Assembly: GCA_017440925.1 (NCBI GenBank)
Contig: JAFSAP010000001.1
Coordinates: 1-64,000 of the forward strand
From: Oscillospiraceae bacterium
GTDB lineage: Bacteria > Bacillota > Clostridia > Oscillospirales > Oscillospiraceae
DNA length: 64,000 nucleotides
Direction: 5' to 3'
Position numbers and translations under genes: made by a program. Below, piece after piece: positions 44,301 through 52,717 of this stretch (position 1 is its first letter; the number at the start of each line of letters is the position of its first letter). The notes below the pieces were generated by a model, which made no database searches, was not told the origin of the DNA, and saw nothing but the letters and a program-made list of their open reading frames with translations.

Positions 44301-44983
44301 CAGATGATGTTGCCCGCAGCGTAGAATCCGTTGCTGCAAAGATTGCCGACAGCCAGATGATTTTCATCCCCGGCGGCTTCTCCGGCGGCGACGAGCCCGA
44401 TGGCTCCGCAAAGTTCATCACCGCCTTTTTCCGCAATCCCGCCATTAAAGAAGAAGTCATGCGTCTGCTGAACGAGCGCGACGGTCTGATCTGCGGTATC
44501 TGCAACGGCTTCCAGGCACTCATTAAGCTGGGTCTGGTTCCCTACGGCAAGATCATCGACACCGACGAGAACTGCCCCACTCTGACCTTCAACACCATCG
44601 CCCGCCACCAGAGCCGCATCGTTCAGACCCGGGTTGCTTCCACCAAGTCTCCCTGGCTGAGCCTGATGAATGTTGGCGACATCGTCAATGTCCCCATCTC
44701 CCACGGTGAAGGCAAGTTCCTGGCTCCCGATGCGCTGATTCAGGAGCTGGCTGCAAACGGTCAGATCGCTACCCAGTACGTTGATCTGGACGGCAAGCCC
44801 ACCATGGACGCTGCCTTCAACCCCAATGGTTCCCTGTACGCCATCGAAGGCATCACCTCTCCCGATGGCCGTGTCATCGGCAAGATGGGCCACAGCGAGC
44901 GCTACAGCAACGGCTGCTACAAGAATGTGCCCGGCAACTACGACATCCAGATGTTCAAGGCTGCTGTCAAGTACTTCAAGTAA
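41303..44983 (+). CDS. purL: Phosphoribosylformylglycinamidine synthase, fused PurL-PurQ
   Basis: 1226 residues. The N-terminal PurS-like and synthetase halves carry HCRHTTFSTHL, FKNETHNHPTEIEPFGGAAT and GCIRDPLSGRAYVHQ. The C-terminal about 260 residues are a class I glutaminase with PGTNCEFDSA and the nucleophile in CGICNGFQALIKLG. It converts FGAR to FGAM. This is the clade of long enzymes typical of many Clostridia. GGAGGAATTTAATCCCATGG supports the start. Last gene of the purine operon. Confidence 0.96.
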   Translation: MVYRVYVEKKKGQTHEADSLLHEIQDFLQIDSLEAVRVLNRYDAENIEESLFTYCINTVFSEPQVDNVSYEVPTGDVVFAVEPLPGQYDQRADSAAQCIQIISQGDRPTIRTAKVYVLTGDLTAEAIAAIKKHVINAVESREASLETYETLAVEYAIPETVATIDGFITMDEAALAELLDKLGLAMDLDDLKFLQNYFASEEHRDPTITEIRVVDTYWSDHCRHTTFSTHLDNIRIHDADVQEAYNRYLAARVEVYGEEKAAKRPQTLMDIATIGTKTLKKRGLLPELDESEEINACSIHVTATVNGEDQDWLLMFKNETHNHPTEIEPFGGAATCIGGCIRDPLSGRAYVHQAMRVTGAGDPRKSLSETLPGKLPQRKLCQTAAAGYSSYGNQIGLATGHVAELYHEGFIAKRLECGAVVAAAPAYNVRRERPDAGDVIILLGGRTGRDGIGGATGSSKSHNLKSLTTMASEVQKGNAPEERKIQRLFRDPKVTRLIKRCNDFGAGGVSVAIGELADGLRIDLDAVRKKYDGLDGTELAISESQERMAVVVEAKDADQFIAYAQEENLEAYRVAVVTEEARMVMTWKGKEIANLSRDFLNTNGAVKHAAIDVADRKAPVGCCCSGDLRSIASNLKFASQRGLVERFDATIGAGSVLMPFGGKKQATPTQAMAAKLPVLPGEVTDQASLFAWGCDPDLLSADPYVGAQASIISSVAKVVAAGGDYKKVYLTLQEFFEKLKTEPARWGKPFQALLGALEAQLGLNAAAIGGKDSMSGTFLDKDVPPTLISFAIAPLKDSEVISNEFKAAGHPVYLFKANAMNDYEGLKAAWDQFHALCQAGKVKAAWAVDGGGIAEAVMKMSFGNAIGFKADPNAALSYGAAYGQILAELTEEIEGAERIGWTTADETITYGNETVSIEELYKLNTAVLENVYPTETVETKDEIPAFSYEGTVSLAPAIKVAKPKVLIPVFPGTNCEFDSARAVMAAGADAEIAVIRNLTADDVARSVESVAAKIADSQMIFIPGGFSGGDEPDGSAKFITAFFRNPAIKEEVMRLLNERDGLICGICNGFQALIKLGLVPYGKIIDTDENCPTLTFNTIARHQSRIVQTRVASTKSPWLSLMNVGDIVNVPISHGEGKFLAPDALIQELAANGQIATQYVDLDGKPTMDAAFNPNGSLYAIEGITSPDGRVIGKMGHSERYSNGCYKNVPGNYDIQMFKAAVKYFK

Positions 44984-44995
44984 TCCCACAATGAT

Positions 44996-45037
44996 GCAAA
45001 AATCCCGGATGGCTTTCGCCATCCGGGATTTGATTTT
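44996..45037. terminator. Bidirectional terminator, end of purine operon and of the TIR gene
   Basis: AATCCCGGATGGC/GCCATCCGGGATT stem with TTTC loop; T-rich flanks on both strands. Confidence 0.9.
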
Positions 45038-45041
45038 ATGG

Positions 45042-46919
45042 TTACTGGTCCTCCTCAGGCAGCAGATCGTTGAGGTAAACCCTTGGAGAATTTGTTTCAA
45101 GCGTCACTTCCAGCACCTGTACCTCCCGGTTATCATCCATACGCAGCAGCTTGACTGTGTAGCTGTCAGAAGTCAGCGTCTCTTTTGCCGCAAGGTAGTC
45201 TGCCACTGTTCTACAGTTTTCACCGTTAAACTGGTAGATGATATCACCGATCATCAGCTTGTCGTTTTTACCGTCTTCGGCATAGTAGTCCATGACCATG
45301 ATGCCATGCTCCAGCGTTCCCTGCTGCTTCAGCTGCATATACATCACCAGTGCCGGCATATAACGGTCGGAATTGTCCATGGCTGCCTGGTAAAGGAGGA
45401 TGCATTCCTCTGTTTCTTTCTCCAGATCCATATCCGGATAAACGCTCAGAAGATAAGTCAGTTTCGTCCACAAGGTGTTCACATCATCTGTGGTTTTTCC
45501 GCTGAAAGCAGCAACAGCCTTCATTTCCAGTCGCCGGTATTCCGCCTCATCCTGTGCCATTTCCGCAGCTTCCTCCTCGGAATGCCCCTGCCGGATATAG
45601 CTTTGGGTCAGCTCTGTTTCCCAGTCATGCTTGGAATATTCCACGATCTTTTCTGCTCTGGCCTGGGTGTAGCCCTCATCCATAAGCTGCTGCACCATGG
45701 CTTCCCGCACCTGCTGCAGCTCTGTTGCCTCATTTTCCGACAGAAGATACATTTCCTGCACAGCAGCTTCCATATTATCCAGGCATTCCCGCTGTGCTTC
45801 CTGCAGAGCCTTTTTATCCCGGCTCCAGTTTCTTCCGTTGAGGGGGATCTCCTCCAGATATGGCAGGGTATCCGACCACAGGGTTTCCAGATACTTCTCT
45901 CTGGTGACGGGAATCAGCAATTCATTGGTAGCATAGGCAAAGGCTTCTCTGGTTTCTTCCAGATAGGTCTTATAAATCGTCACCACCTGCAGCTTCTCCG
46001 CAGTATCCAGTGCCAGCGCGCTTTCGTCCGTCAAAATGGTCTCCATATACTCCAGATTTCCCAAACCCTCGTCCCGGAATGCAGAAAGCTGGTCGTGCAT
46101 GGCTTTCAGGTCATCTCCACTGAAGGGACTGTCCATCATCCAGTCCAGCAGATTTGCCGTAGGCGAGATCTGGGTCAGGTCTGTCTCTGTCAGAATTTTA
46201 TAGCAGGACTGAAACGCATTGGAAAGGGCTGCCGCATCGCCTGTCTGCAGATATTCCTCTGCTGCTTCCAGCATATCGTGCTGTGCATCTGCCATAATAT
46301 CCAGGCAGGTAAGGCTGTAGCTTACATTGGAGATCACACCGCTTGTCAGGCTGATCTGCTCTGTGGTGCGGGGGTATTGCAGGAACCAACCGATGCCCAA
46401 AGCCAAAACGACCAATACAATGGCACCAAGAATCAGCGGCAGCCGTTTGACTGACCGAAAAACCTCCTTTAGTCTCGTCCAAGAGGACTTTTCGGTATGG
46501 AAAAAGGTTTCCAGCTTATCCAGAAACGCATCGTAATACTCCATATTTGCCGCAATACCGTTACAGTAGGGCAGATCCTTCAGTGTTTCCGGCAGCTGTG
46601 CCGGAAATTCAAAATTCCGCAGCAGGATGGGGATCACATTTTTCTTCTTTCTCAGTGCATGCTCCACTTCCTGACGCACCCAGTCGTCAGGGTTGACACA
46701 GCGATCCAGGGCATGCGGGGAAAGCACCAGCACAAAATCAGTACACTCTTCAATAACAGAATACAGCTTTGTATTGAAGGCACCGGACCGCAGAGACTCC
46801 AGATCAAAAAATACGCGATAGCCCCGTTCTGTCAGGCTGTCCCGAAGGATCCGGGCGGTTTCCTGTCCGCCATCCCGGCGGTAGGAAATAAAAACATCGT
46901 ATTTCTTCTCTGTATTCAT
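45042..46919 (-). CDS. Membrane-anchored TIR-domain protein with C-terminal PDZ domain
   Basis: 625 residues from the ATG at 46919. TIR domain at about 5-140 (YDVFISYRRDGGQE, YRVFFDLESLRSGAF, SPHALDRC); the W80-x3-E84 pair in DDWVRQEVEHA is where NAD-cleaving TIRs have the catalytic Glu. One membrane helix at 161-181 (LPLILGAIVLVVLALGIGWF). Then a long helical region with Glu/Gln-rich heptads (about 200-540), and a PDZ-like end (KLMIGDIIYQFNGENCRTVA). TIR would face the cytoplasm and PDZ the outside. Function unknown: stress signalling or immunity are both possible. Confidence 0.8.
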   Translation of the reverse strand: MNTEKKYDVFISYRRDGGQETARILRDSLTERGYRVFFDLESLRSGAFNTKLYSVIEECTDFVLVLSPHALDRCVNPDDWVRQEVEHALRKKKNVIPILLRNFEFPAQLPETLKDLPYCNGIAANMEYYDAFLDKLETFFHTEKSSWTRLKEVFRSVKRLPLILGAIVLVVLALGIGWFLQYPRTTEQISLTSGVISNVSYSLTCLDIMADAQHDMLEAAEEYLQTGDAAALSNAFQSCYKILTETDLTQISPTANLLDWMMDSPFSGDDLKAMHDQLSAFRDEGLGNLEYMETILTDESALALDTAEKLQVVTIYKTYLEETREAFAYATNELLIPVTREKYLETLWSDTLPYLEEIPLNGRNWSRDKKALQEAQRECLDNMEAAVQEMYLLSENEATELQQVREAMVQQLMDEGYTQARAEKIVEYSKHDWETELTQSYIRQGHSEEEAAEMAQDEAEYRRLEMKAVAAFSGKTTDDVNTLWTKLTYLLSVYPDMDLEKETEECILLYQAAMDNSDRYMPALVMYMQLKQQGTLEHGIMVMDYYAEDGKNDKLMIGDIIYQFNGENCRTVADYLAAKETLTSDSYTVKLLRMDDNREVQVLEVTLETNSPRVYLNDLLPEEDQ

Positions 46920-46994
46920 GGAAATACCCCCAGTTTTCTTTTCAAATTCCAGTATAGCACAGAAAACTGCGGATTTCCACTGTTTCTGCAAAAA

Positions 46995-47022
46995 GTCCCG
47001 GATGGCCTAAACCATCCGGGAC
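46995..47022 (-). terminator. Terminator of the VIT-family gene
   Basis: The inverted repeat GTCCCGGATGG/CCATCCGGGAC lies in the gap before the TIR gene; the T-run follows it on the minus strand. Confidence 0.85.
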
Positions 47023-47035
47023 GTTTCCATTTGCA

Positions 47036-47917
47036 TTACAGGTCAACACCCAAAAACTGCTTTGCCAGAATGCCCACAAAGAAGGACACCACGGCAACGC
47101 CAATGCTGATACCGGCCATTTCCACAAAGCGGGATCGGAAAGGCTGGTCCATGGCAACAGAGGTATAGTAAGTAAATCCGGCAATGATGAGAACCACCAC
47201 CAGCAGCATGCACACCAGAGCCGCAATATACTGCGTGGTGCCCAGCAGTAGATAGGGTGCGATCAGCGCAATGACCGTCAGCAGGTAGGCAATGCCGGTA
47301 TAGCTGCAGCTCTTCAGCGCATCGCTGCGGCCTTCACTCCGGGCTGCCAGGAATTCTGAAGATGCCATAGAAAAGGTTGCGGAAATGCCTACGATAAGAC
47401 CGGACAGGGCAATGAGCCGGTTGTTCTGCAGGGCGAAGGCAAAACCTGCCAAAGAGCCAGTCAGCTCCACCAGGGCATCGTTCAGTCCCAGCACCATGCT
47501 GCCCACGTACTGCAGCCGCTCCTCATCCAGCATGGCAAGCAAAGCCTGCTCGTGCTCTTCCTCGTCCTGCCGGATCTGTGCGCTTTCCGCCACTTCCCGG
47601 GCCAGCAGATCATATTCCACCTGGGCGTTTTCTTCCCCCCGCTCCATCAGCTTCACTGCAAAGGTAAAGCCCAGGATCCGGGCAAGGAGGGTGTACTTGA
47701 GAACCTTAGCCTTTTCCGGCTTCATTTCCACTCCGGTATAGGTTTTCCAGATCTCATAGTGGGCTCTTTCCTCCCCTGCCAACCGCAGCAGGGTAGCCTT
47801 ATTCTCTTCACCCTTGGCAAACCGGGCAATTTTTTCATAAATAACACTTTCCGTCAGCTCACCCTGCTGCATTTTCCGGATGACAGCCAGTGCTTCGGGA
47901 GATACGGTATGGGACAT
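47036..47917 (-). CDS. Ferritin-like/VIT1-family metal transporter
   Basis: 293 residues from the ATG at 47917, with GGAGG before it. The N-terminal 130 residues are a ferritin-like (rubrerythrin) domain (EERAHYEIW, DEEEHEQALLAM). The C-terminal half is the VIT1/CCC1 transporter with about five helices (LGLNDALVELTGSLAGF, ASSEFLAARSE). Probably exports or sequesters Fe2+/Mn2+. Next to rubrerythrin. Confidence 0.9.
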   Translation of the reverse strand: MSHTVSPEALAVIRKMQQGELTESVIYEKIARFAKGEENKATLLRLAGEERAHYEIWKTYTGVEMKPEKAKVLKYTLLARILGFTFAVKLMERGEENAQVEYDLLAREVAESAQIRQDEEEHEQALLAMLDEERLQYVGSMVLGLNDALVELTGSLAGFAFALQNNRLIALSGLIVGISATFSMASSEFLAARSEGRSDALKSCSYTGIAYLLTVIALIAPYLLLGTTQYIAALVCMLLVVVLIIAGFTYYTSVAMDQPFRSRFVEMAGISIGVAVVSFFVGILAKQFLGVDL

Positions 47918-47971
47918 ATTGGGAATTCCTCCTGTTTTTCTTCCTATTATATCGCCACTGGAAAAAATTGC

Positions 47972-48005
47972 AAGAAAAAAGTGCCGCCCCTGTGGGCGGC
48001 ACTTC
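47972..48005 (-). terminator. Terminator after rubrerythrin
   Basis: AGTGCCGCCC/GGGCGGCACT stem and TTTTTTCTTG tail on the minus strand. Confidence 0.9.
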
Positions 48006-48015
48006 GTGTATGGAA

Positions 48016-48555
48016 TTAGTAGTTCTCGGCGTGAACTTCGAAGTAGCTCTGAGGATGGACACAGGTGGGGCAGACAGCAGGAGCCTTGGTGCCAACAATG
48101 ATGTGGCCGCAGTTCCGGCATTCCCAAACCTTGACTTCGCTCTTTTCAAAGACCTGGGCAGTCTCTACATTCTTCAGCAGAGCGCGGTAACGCTCCTCGT
48201 GATGCTTCTCAATGGCAGCCACCAGACGGAACTTAGCGGCCAGAGACTTGAAGCCCTCTTCCTCGGCAGTCTTGGCAAAACCGTCATACATGTCGGTCCA
48301 CTCGTAGTTTTCGCCCTCGGCGGCATGCAGCAGGTTCTCGGCGGTATCACCGATGCCCTCCAGCTCCTTCAGCCACAGCTTGGCATGTTCCTTCTCGTTG
48401 TCAGCAGTCTTCAGGAACAGGGCAGCGATCTGCTCGTAGCCTTCCTTCTTGGCCTTGGATGCAAAGTAGGTGTACTTATTTCTTGCCATGGATTCGCCGG
48501 CAAAGGCAGCTTCCAGATTCTTCTCGGTCTGAGTACCAGCATATTTGTTAGCCAT
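48016..48555 (-). CDS. rbr: Rubrerythrin
   Basis: 179 residues. Diiron ligands in [22 protein letters not shown] and [13 protein letters not shown], and a C-terminal rubredoxin site CRNCGHI...CPTC. It reduces hydrogen peroxide in anaerobes. GGAGG lies before ATG. Confidence 0.97.
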   Translation of the reverse strand: MANKYAGTQTEKNLEAAFAGESMARNKYTYFASKAKKEGYEQIAALFLKTADNEKEHAKLWLKELEGIGDTAENLLHAAEGENYEWTDMYDGFAKTAEEEGFKSLAAKFRLVAAIEKHHEERYRALLKNVETAQVFEKSEVKVWECRNCGHIIVGTKAPAVCPTCVHPQSYFEVHAENY

Positions 48556-48601
48556 TGTAAATTACCTCCAGTTTTTTTCCGGTTTTCCGGATCTTAGCTA
48601 T

Positions 48602-48630
48602 AGTGTAGCAGATGGACATGAAAAAATCAA
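48602..48630 (-). promoter_or_regulatory. Putative rubrerythrin promoter
   Basis: TTGATT (48625-48630), 17-nt spacer, TACACT (48602-48607) on the minus strand. Confidence 0.55.
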
Positions 48631-48662
48631 GAAAAAGCCTCCGCTGTAAGCGGAGGCTTTTG
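48630..48662 (-). terminator. Terminator of the nucleoside ABC importer operon
   Basis: AAAGCCTCCGCT/AGCGGAGGCTTT stem with TTCTTGATTTTTTC downstream on the minus strand. Confidence 0.88.
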
Positions 48663-48670
48663 TAACAGGA

Positions 48671-49702
48671 TCATCTGCTTCCCTTGTCGTAGGGGATGCC
48701 CTCTGCCTTGGGGGCGCGGGACTTCTTGGAGGTGAAGGCCAGAACTGCCAGTGTCACCAGATAGGGCAGCATGCGGTACAGGTGGGAGCTGATGCCCAGC
48801 TCTGCCAGGAGAAACACACCATCGCCATTGATATCAATGGAGCTGTAGGCCGCAGCAATGCACTTGAACAGACCAAACAACAGGGAGGCTGCAGCGATGT
48901 TGCCGGGCTTCCAGTTGCCGAAGATCATAACTGCCAGAGCCAGGAAGCCGAAGCCTGCCACGTCACCGTTGGCAGTACAGTTGGCGGTGGTCAGAGAGTA
49001 TACAAAGCCGCCCATGCCGGCCAGAGCACCGGAGATGGTGGTACCAGCATAGCGCATCTTGTAAACATTGATGCCCAGGGAGTCAGCTGCCTGGGGATTC
49101 TCACCGCAGGCCCGGAGCCGCAGGCCGAACCGGGTCTTATACAGGATGATGGACAGGACAACGAACAGAATGATGCAGATATAGGTGGCCAGGTAGACCT
49201 TATGGAGGAATGTCTCTCCCAGGAAGCCGATATCCACATTCTTCTTGATGCCAAAGGTGGACTTCTTGATCATGAACCAGGAAGCTGCGTCACCGGTAGC
49301 CATCTGCAGGGTGTTCTGGTTGGCCAGAACACGAACCAGGAACAGCACCAGCGCAGGAGCCATCAGATTCAGTGCCGTGCCGCCGATGGTCTGGTTTGCC
49401 TTCAGATTGATGGAGGCAAAGCTCAGCAGCAGGGAGAAAATGGCACCCATGGCAGCGGCAACCAGCATGGTCAGAATTTCCAGGCCCTGGAGAGTCATCC
49501 AGTCACCGGCCTTGACAGCTGCCGTAAACACATCGTAATTCTGCATGGTACGGACAAAGAGAACACCGATAAAGGCACCGAAGATCATAATACCTTCCAG
49601 AGCCAGGTTGATGATACCGCTGCGCTCAGCGAACACGCCAGCCAGCGCCACGATCATCAGAGGGACCGCATAAAGCAGGGTCTGCTGAATCACAAATGTC
49701 AT
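48671..49702 (-). CDS. Nucleoside ABC transporter permease (NupQ-like)
   Basis: 343 residues, about nine helices. VFAERSGIINLALEGIMIFGAF at the N-terminus and LRACGENPQAADSLGINVYKMRY are the BPD_transp_2 signatures of nucleoside/BMP importers. It pairs with the next permease, whose stop it overlaps by 4 bp. Confidence 0.92.
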   Translation of the reverse strand: MTFVIQQTLLYAVPLMIVALAGVFAERSGIINLALEGIMIFGAFIGVLFVRTMQNYDVFTAAVKAGDWMTLQGLEILTMLVAAAMGAIFSLLLSFASINLKANQTIGGTALNLMAPALVLFLVRVLANQNTLQMATGDAASWFMIKKSTFGIKKNVDIGFLGETFLHKVYLATYICIILFVVLSIILYKTRFGLRLRACGENPQAADSLGINVYKMRYAGTTISGALAGMGGFVYSLTTANCTANGDVAGFGFLALAVMIFGNWKPGNIAAASLLFGLFKCIAAAYSSIDINGDGVFLLAELGISSHLYRMLPYLVTLAVLAFTSKKSRAPKAEGIPYDKGSR

Positions 49703-50976
49703 ACGGTCTCGCCTCCTTCCTTAGTTTCCTCTTCCTTCACAGGATCAGGTTCGGCATTGGCATTGGCTGCGTTGGCCTTTCTCAGCTTGGGCAGCATGGT
49801 CTGAATCACCAGAGAGAATGCACTGAGGTACACGATCACGGAGATGATCACATCGGTGATATACTCGTTATAGGCGGTGTAGCCGGTGAGGTTCTGACCA
49901 ACAATGTCCAGCATTGCCATGAACATGCCGGAGAAAATAACACCAATGGGGTTGTTGACTGCCAGCAGGGCAACAGGAATGCCGTTGAAGCCAATGGCGG
50001 GCAGGGACTGGTAGGTGGACCAGAAGAACTCGGTATTGCCGGACAGCCAGTACAGGGAAGCACCGGCAGCAGACAGGGCACCGGCGATGGCCATAGACAG
50101 CACGATGTTACGCTTGTCATTGATACCGGCGTAACGGGCGGCATGGCGGTTGGAGCCGCAGGCCTTCAGCTGATAACCCAGGGTGGTCTTATTCATCAGA
50201 ATATACATGGCAATGGCAAAGAGCACTGCCACCAGAATGCCTGCATTGATCTGGGAGCCGGAGAAGATCTTGTCCAATCCCAGCTTTGCCGTTGCAATAC
50301 CGTTGCCGTTGACGTAAGTCCAGGCACCATCCACTTCGGTCAGGCCGAAGGTGGTCTTGTAAACATAGCCGGATTTGGTATTTTCCACAATGTTCTTGAA
50401 GTTGCTCACATCAAAGCCCCAGGTGACGATATTGGCAGCCAGCCAGTTGGTCATGATGCAGGCCAGAACTTCGTTGATATTCAAAAATGCCTTCAGAATG
50501 CCGGGAATGGCACCCCACAGAGCGCCTGCCAGCATGCCACCCAGGAAGGCCAGCAGCCACAGTGCCCAGCCGGGCATGACGCCGGAGGGAACGCCCAGTG
50601 CGATCATCAGAGAGGCCATGGTGCCCATCAGATACTGGCCGGGAGCACCGATGTTAAACAGGCCCGTCTTATTGGCCACTGCCACGGAAAGGCCGGTCAT
50701 GATCAGAGGCATGGCACGGAAGAGCATATTGCCCAGTGCCTGGCCATGGAAACCCCAGGTCAGTTCACCGGCAGCATTACGGCCGGTGCACAGAATGCCT
50801 GCAAAGATCAGCTTCACGCCATCCGCGATGCCCTGGTTGGTAATGGTGTCCTTGGTAAGGCCCACGATGACCACAACGATGGCACCGACGAACAGGCCCA
50901 CAAGAATCGAAATCAGAGAGGAAAGGACTTTTTTGGTTCCTTCCTTTTCATAAATATCCAAAAGGGTGTTTTTCAT
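49699..50976 (-). CDS. Nucleoside ABC transporter permease (NupP-like)
   Basis: 425 residues from MKNTLLDIYEK at 50976, just after GGAGG. About ten helices; KTGLFNIGAPGQYLMGTM and LKACGSNRHAARYAGINDKRN are family signatures. Second membrane half of the importer. Its start lies 15 bp inside-or-before the ATPase stop, so translation is coupled. Confidence 0.92.
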   Translation of the reverse strand: MKNTLLDIYEKEGTKKVLSSLISILVGLFVGAIVVVIVGLTKDTITNQGIADGVKLIFAGILCTGRNAAGELTWGFHGQALGNMLFRAMPLIMTGLSVAVANKTGLFNIGAPGQYLMGTMASLMIALGVPSGVMPGWALWLLAFLGGMLAGALWGAIPGILKAFLNINEVLACIMTNWLAANIVTWGFDVSNFKNIVENTKSGYVYKTTFGLTEVDGAWTYVNGNGIATAKLGLDKIFSGSQINAGILVAVLFAIAMYILMNKTTLGYQLKACGSNRHAARYAGINDKRNIVLSMAIAGALSAAGASLYWLSGNTEFFWSTYQSLPAIGFNGIPVALLAVNNPIGVIFSGMFMAMLDIVGQNLTGYTAYNEYITDVIISVIVYLSAFSLVIQTMLPKLRKANAANANAEPDPVKEEETKEGGETV

Positions 50977-50990
50977 GCCCGCTCCTCCTT

Positions 50991-52514
50991 TCACATCCGC
51001 TTGGCGCCGGCCATATACAGGCCCAGCTCCTGGACGGTGGTTGTCTTGGGATCCAGCTCGCCCACGATCTCACCCTCGTACATGACCAGGATGCGGTCGG
51101 AAACGTTCATGACCTCATCCAGCTCCAAGGAGACAAGCAGAACTGCCTTACCGCTGTCCCGCTGGGCAACCAGCTGGCTGTGGATATACTCAATGGCGCC
51201 CACGTCCAGGCCGCGGGTGGGCTGAACAGCAATCAGCAGGGGATTTTCCCGGTCGATCTCACGGCCGATGATGGCCTTCTGCTGGTTGCCGCCGGACATG
51301 CTGCGGGAGATGGTGATGGGGCCCTGGCCGCTGCGGACATCGTACTGGCCGATGATCTTCTCCGCATATTCCCGGACGGCATCCCGCTTGATAAAGCCCA
51401 TCTTCTGGAACCGGGGATCTTCAAAGGACTGCAGAACAATATTATTTTCCAGGGTGTCATCCAGCACCAGGCCGTGCTTATGACGGTCCTCGGGGATGTG
51501 GCTCAGACCTGTCTGGCTGCGCTTCTTGACGCTGGCATGGGAAATATCCTTGCCGCAGAGGGTCACGGTTCCGGCAGAGGCCTTTTCCAGGCCAGTCAGG
51601 CCATAAACCAGTTCCGACTGGCCGTTGCCATCGATGCCTGCAATGCAGACGATCTCACCGGCACGAACCTGGAAGGTCACATCATTGACGGCATTTTTCT
51701 TGCTGGTCTTGGAGGCCACTGTCAGACCCTTCACATCCAGGATCACGTCGGCAGGTTTTGCCTCCTCCTTCTGAACCTGGAGCTGAACAGGACGGCCAAC
51801 CATCATATTGGACAGGGACTGCTTGTCTGTGTCCTTGATATCCACGGTGCCCACATACTTGCCCTTACGCAGAACGGTGCAACGGTCTGCAACCGCCATG
51901 ATCTCGTTGAGCTTGTGGGTAATGAACAGGATGGACTTACCTTCCTTTGCAAAGCCACGCATGATCTCCATCAGCTCATCGATCTCCTGGGGGGTCAACA
52001 CAGCGGTAGGCTCGTCAAAGATCAGGATCTCATTGTCCCGGTACAGCATCTTCAGAATCTCCGTACGCTGCTGCATACCAACGGTAATATCCTCCACCTT
52101 GGCATCCAGATCCACGTGGAGCTTATATTTTTCGGACAGGGCCTGGACCTTCTGGCGGGCCTGTTTCTTCTGCAGGAAGCCCAGCTTGGTATCCTCTGCA
52201 CCCAGGATGATGTTATCCAGAACCGTGAACACATCCACCAGCTTGAAGTGCTGGTGCACCATGCCGATGTTCAGCGCGGTGGCATCATTGGGGTTGTTGA
52301 TCTTAACGACCTCGCCATTCTTTTTGATCTGACCGGCTTCCGGCTGGTAGAGGCCAAACAGAACGGACATCAGCGTGGATTTGCCGGCGCCGTTCTCACC
52401 CAGCAGGGCATGGATCTCGCCACGCCGCAGCTGCAGCGTAATGTTGTCATTTGCCACAATGCCGGGGAACTCTTTTCTGATATTGAGCATTTCAATAATG
52501 TATTCTGACTGCAT
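50991..52514 (-). CDS. Nucleoside ABC transporter ATPase (NupO-like)
   Basis: 507 residues with two ATPase domains: Walker A GENGAGKST and Walker B ILIFDEPTA in the first, and GIDGNGQSE with SGGNQQKAIIGREI in the second. The two-domain form without canonical second Walker A is usual for this family. It energises uptake with the two permeases. Confidence 0.94.
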   Translation of the reverse strand: MQSEYIIEMLNIRKEFPGIVANDNITLQLRRGEIHALLGENGAGKSTLMSVLFGLYQPEAGQIKKNGEVVKINNPNDATALNIGMVHQHFKLVDVFTVLDNIILGAEDTKLGFLQKKQARQKVQALSEKYKLHVDLDAKVEDITVGMQQRTEILKMLYRDNEILIFDEPTAVLTPQEIDELMEIMRGFAKEGKSILFITHKLNEIMAVADRCTVLRKGKYVGTVDIKDTDKQSLSNMMVGRPVQLQVQKEEAKPADVILDVKGLTVASKTSKKNAVNDVTFQVRAGEIVCIAGIDGNGQSELVYGLTGLEKASAGTVTLCGKDISHASVKKRSQTGLSHIPEDRHKHGLVLDDTLENNIVLQSFEDPRFQKMGFIKRDAVREYAEKIIGQYDVRSGQGPITISRSMSGGNQQKAIIGREIDRENPLLIAVQPTRGLDVGAIEYIHSQLVAQRDSGKAVLLVSLELDEVMNVSDRILVMYEGEIVGELDPKTTTVQELGLYMAGAKRM

Positions 52515-52671
52515 TATGAAAATCGCCCTCCTTCCCGAATATAGACAGGATTATTATATATGTAACCTGGAGGAATTGCAAGAAAAGAATACATTTTCCC
52601 TGTTTTTTCGGCAAGGCGTGCAGGGACTGTATCCTATTTTCTCCATTCTGCTGAAAGTCAGTCAGATACAG

Positions 52672-52712
52672 CAAAAAAAGAGGAAGGCTTTCGCCTTCCT
52701 CTTGGTTTTGGG
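52672..52712 (-). terminator. Terminator after the BMP lipoprotein gene
   Basis: AAGAGGAAGGC/GCCTTCCTCTT stem and TTTTTTTGC tail on the minus strand. The rest of the 52515-52717 gap shows no gene. Part of the transcripts probably read through to the ATPase-permease genes. Confidence 0.88.
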
Positions 52713-52717
52713 GAGAA

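Noticed and set aside
41240..45100. A minus-strand open frame of nearly 1300 residues opposite purL
   Set aside because: It is a shadow of the strongly biased codons of purL, low in complexity and without a start signal; similar shadows exist opposite pgk, coaE-aminopeptidase and the purine genes.
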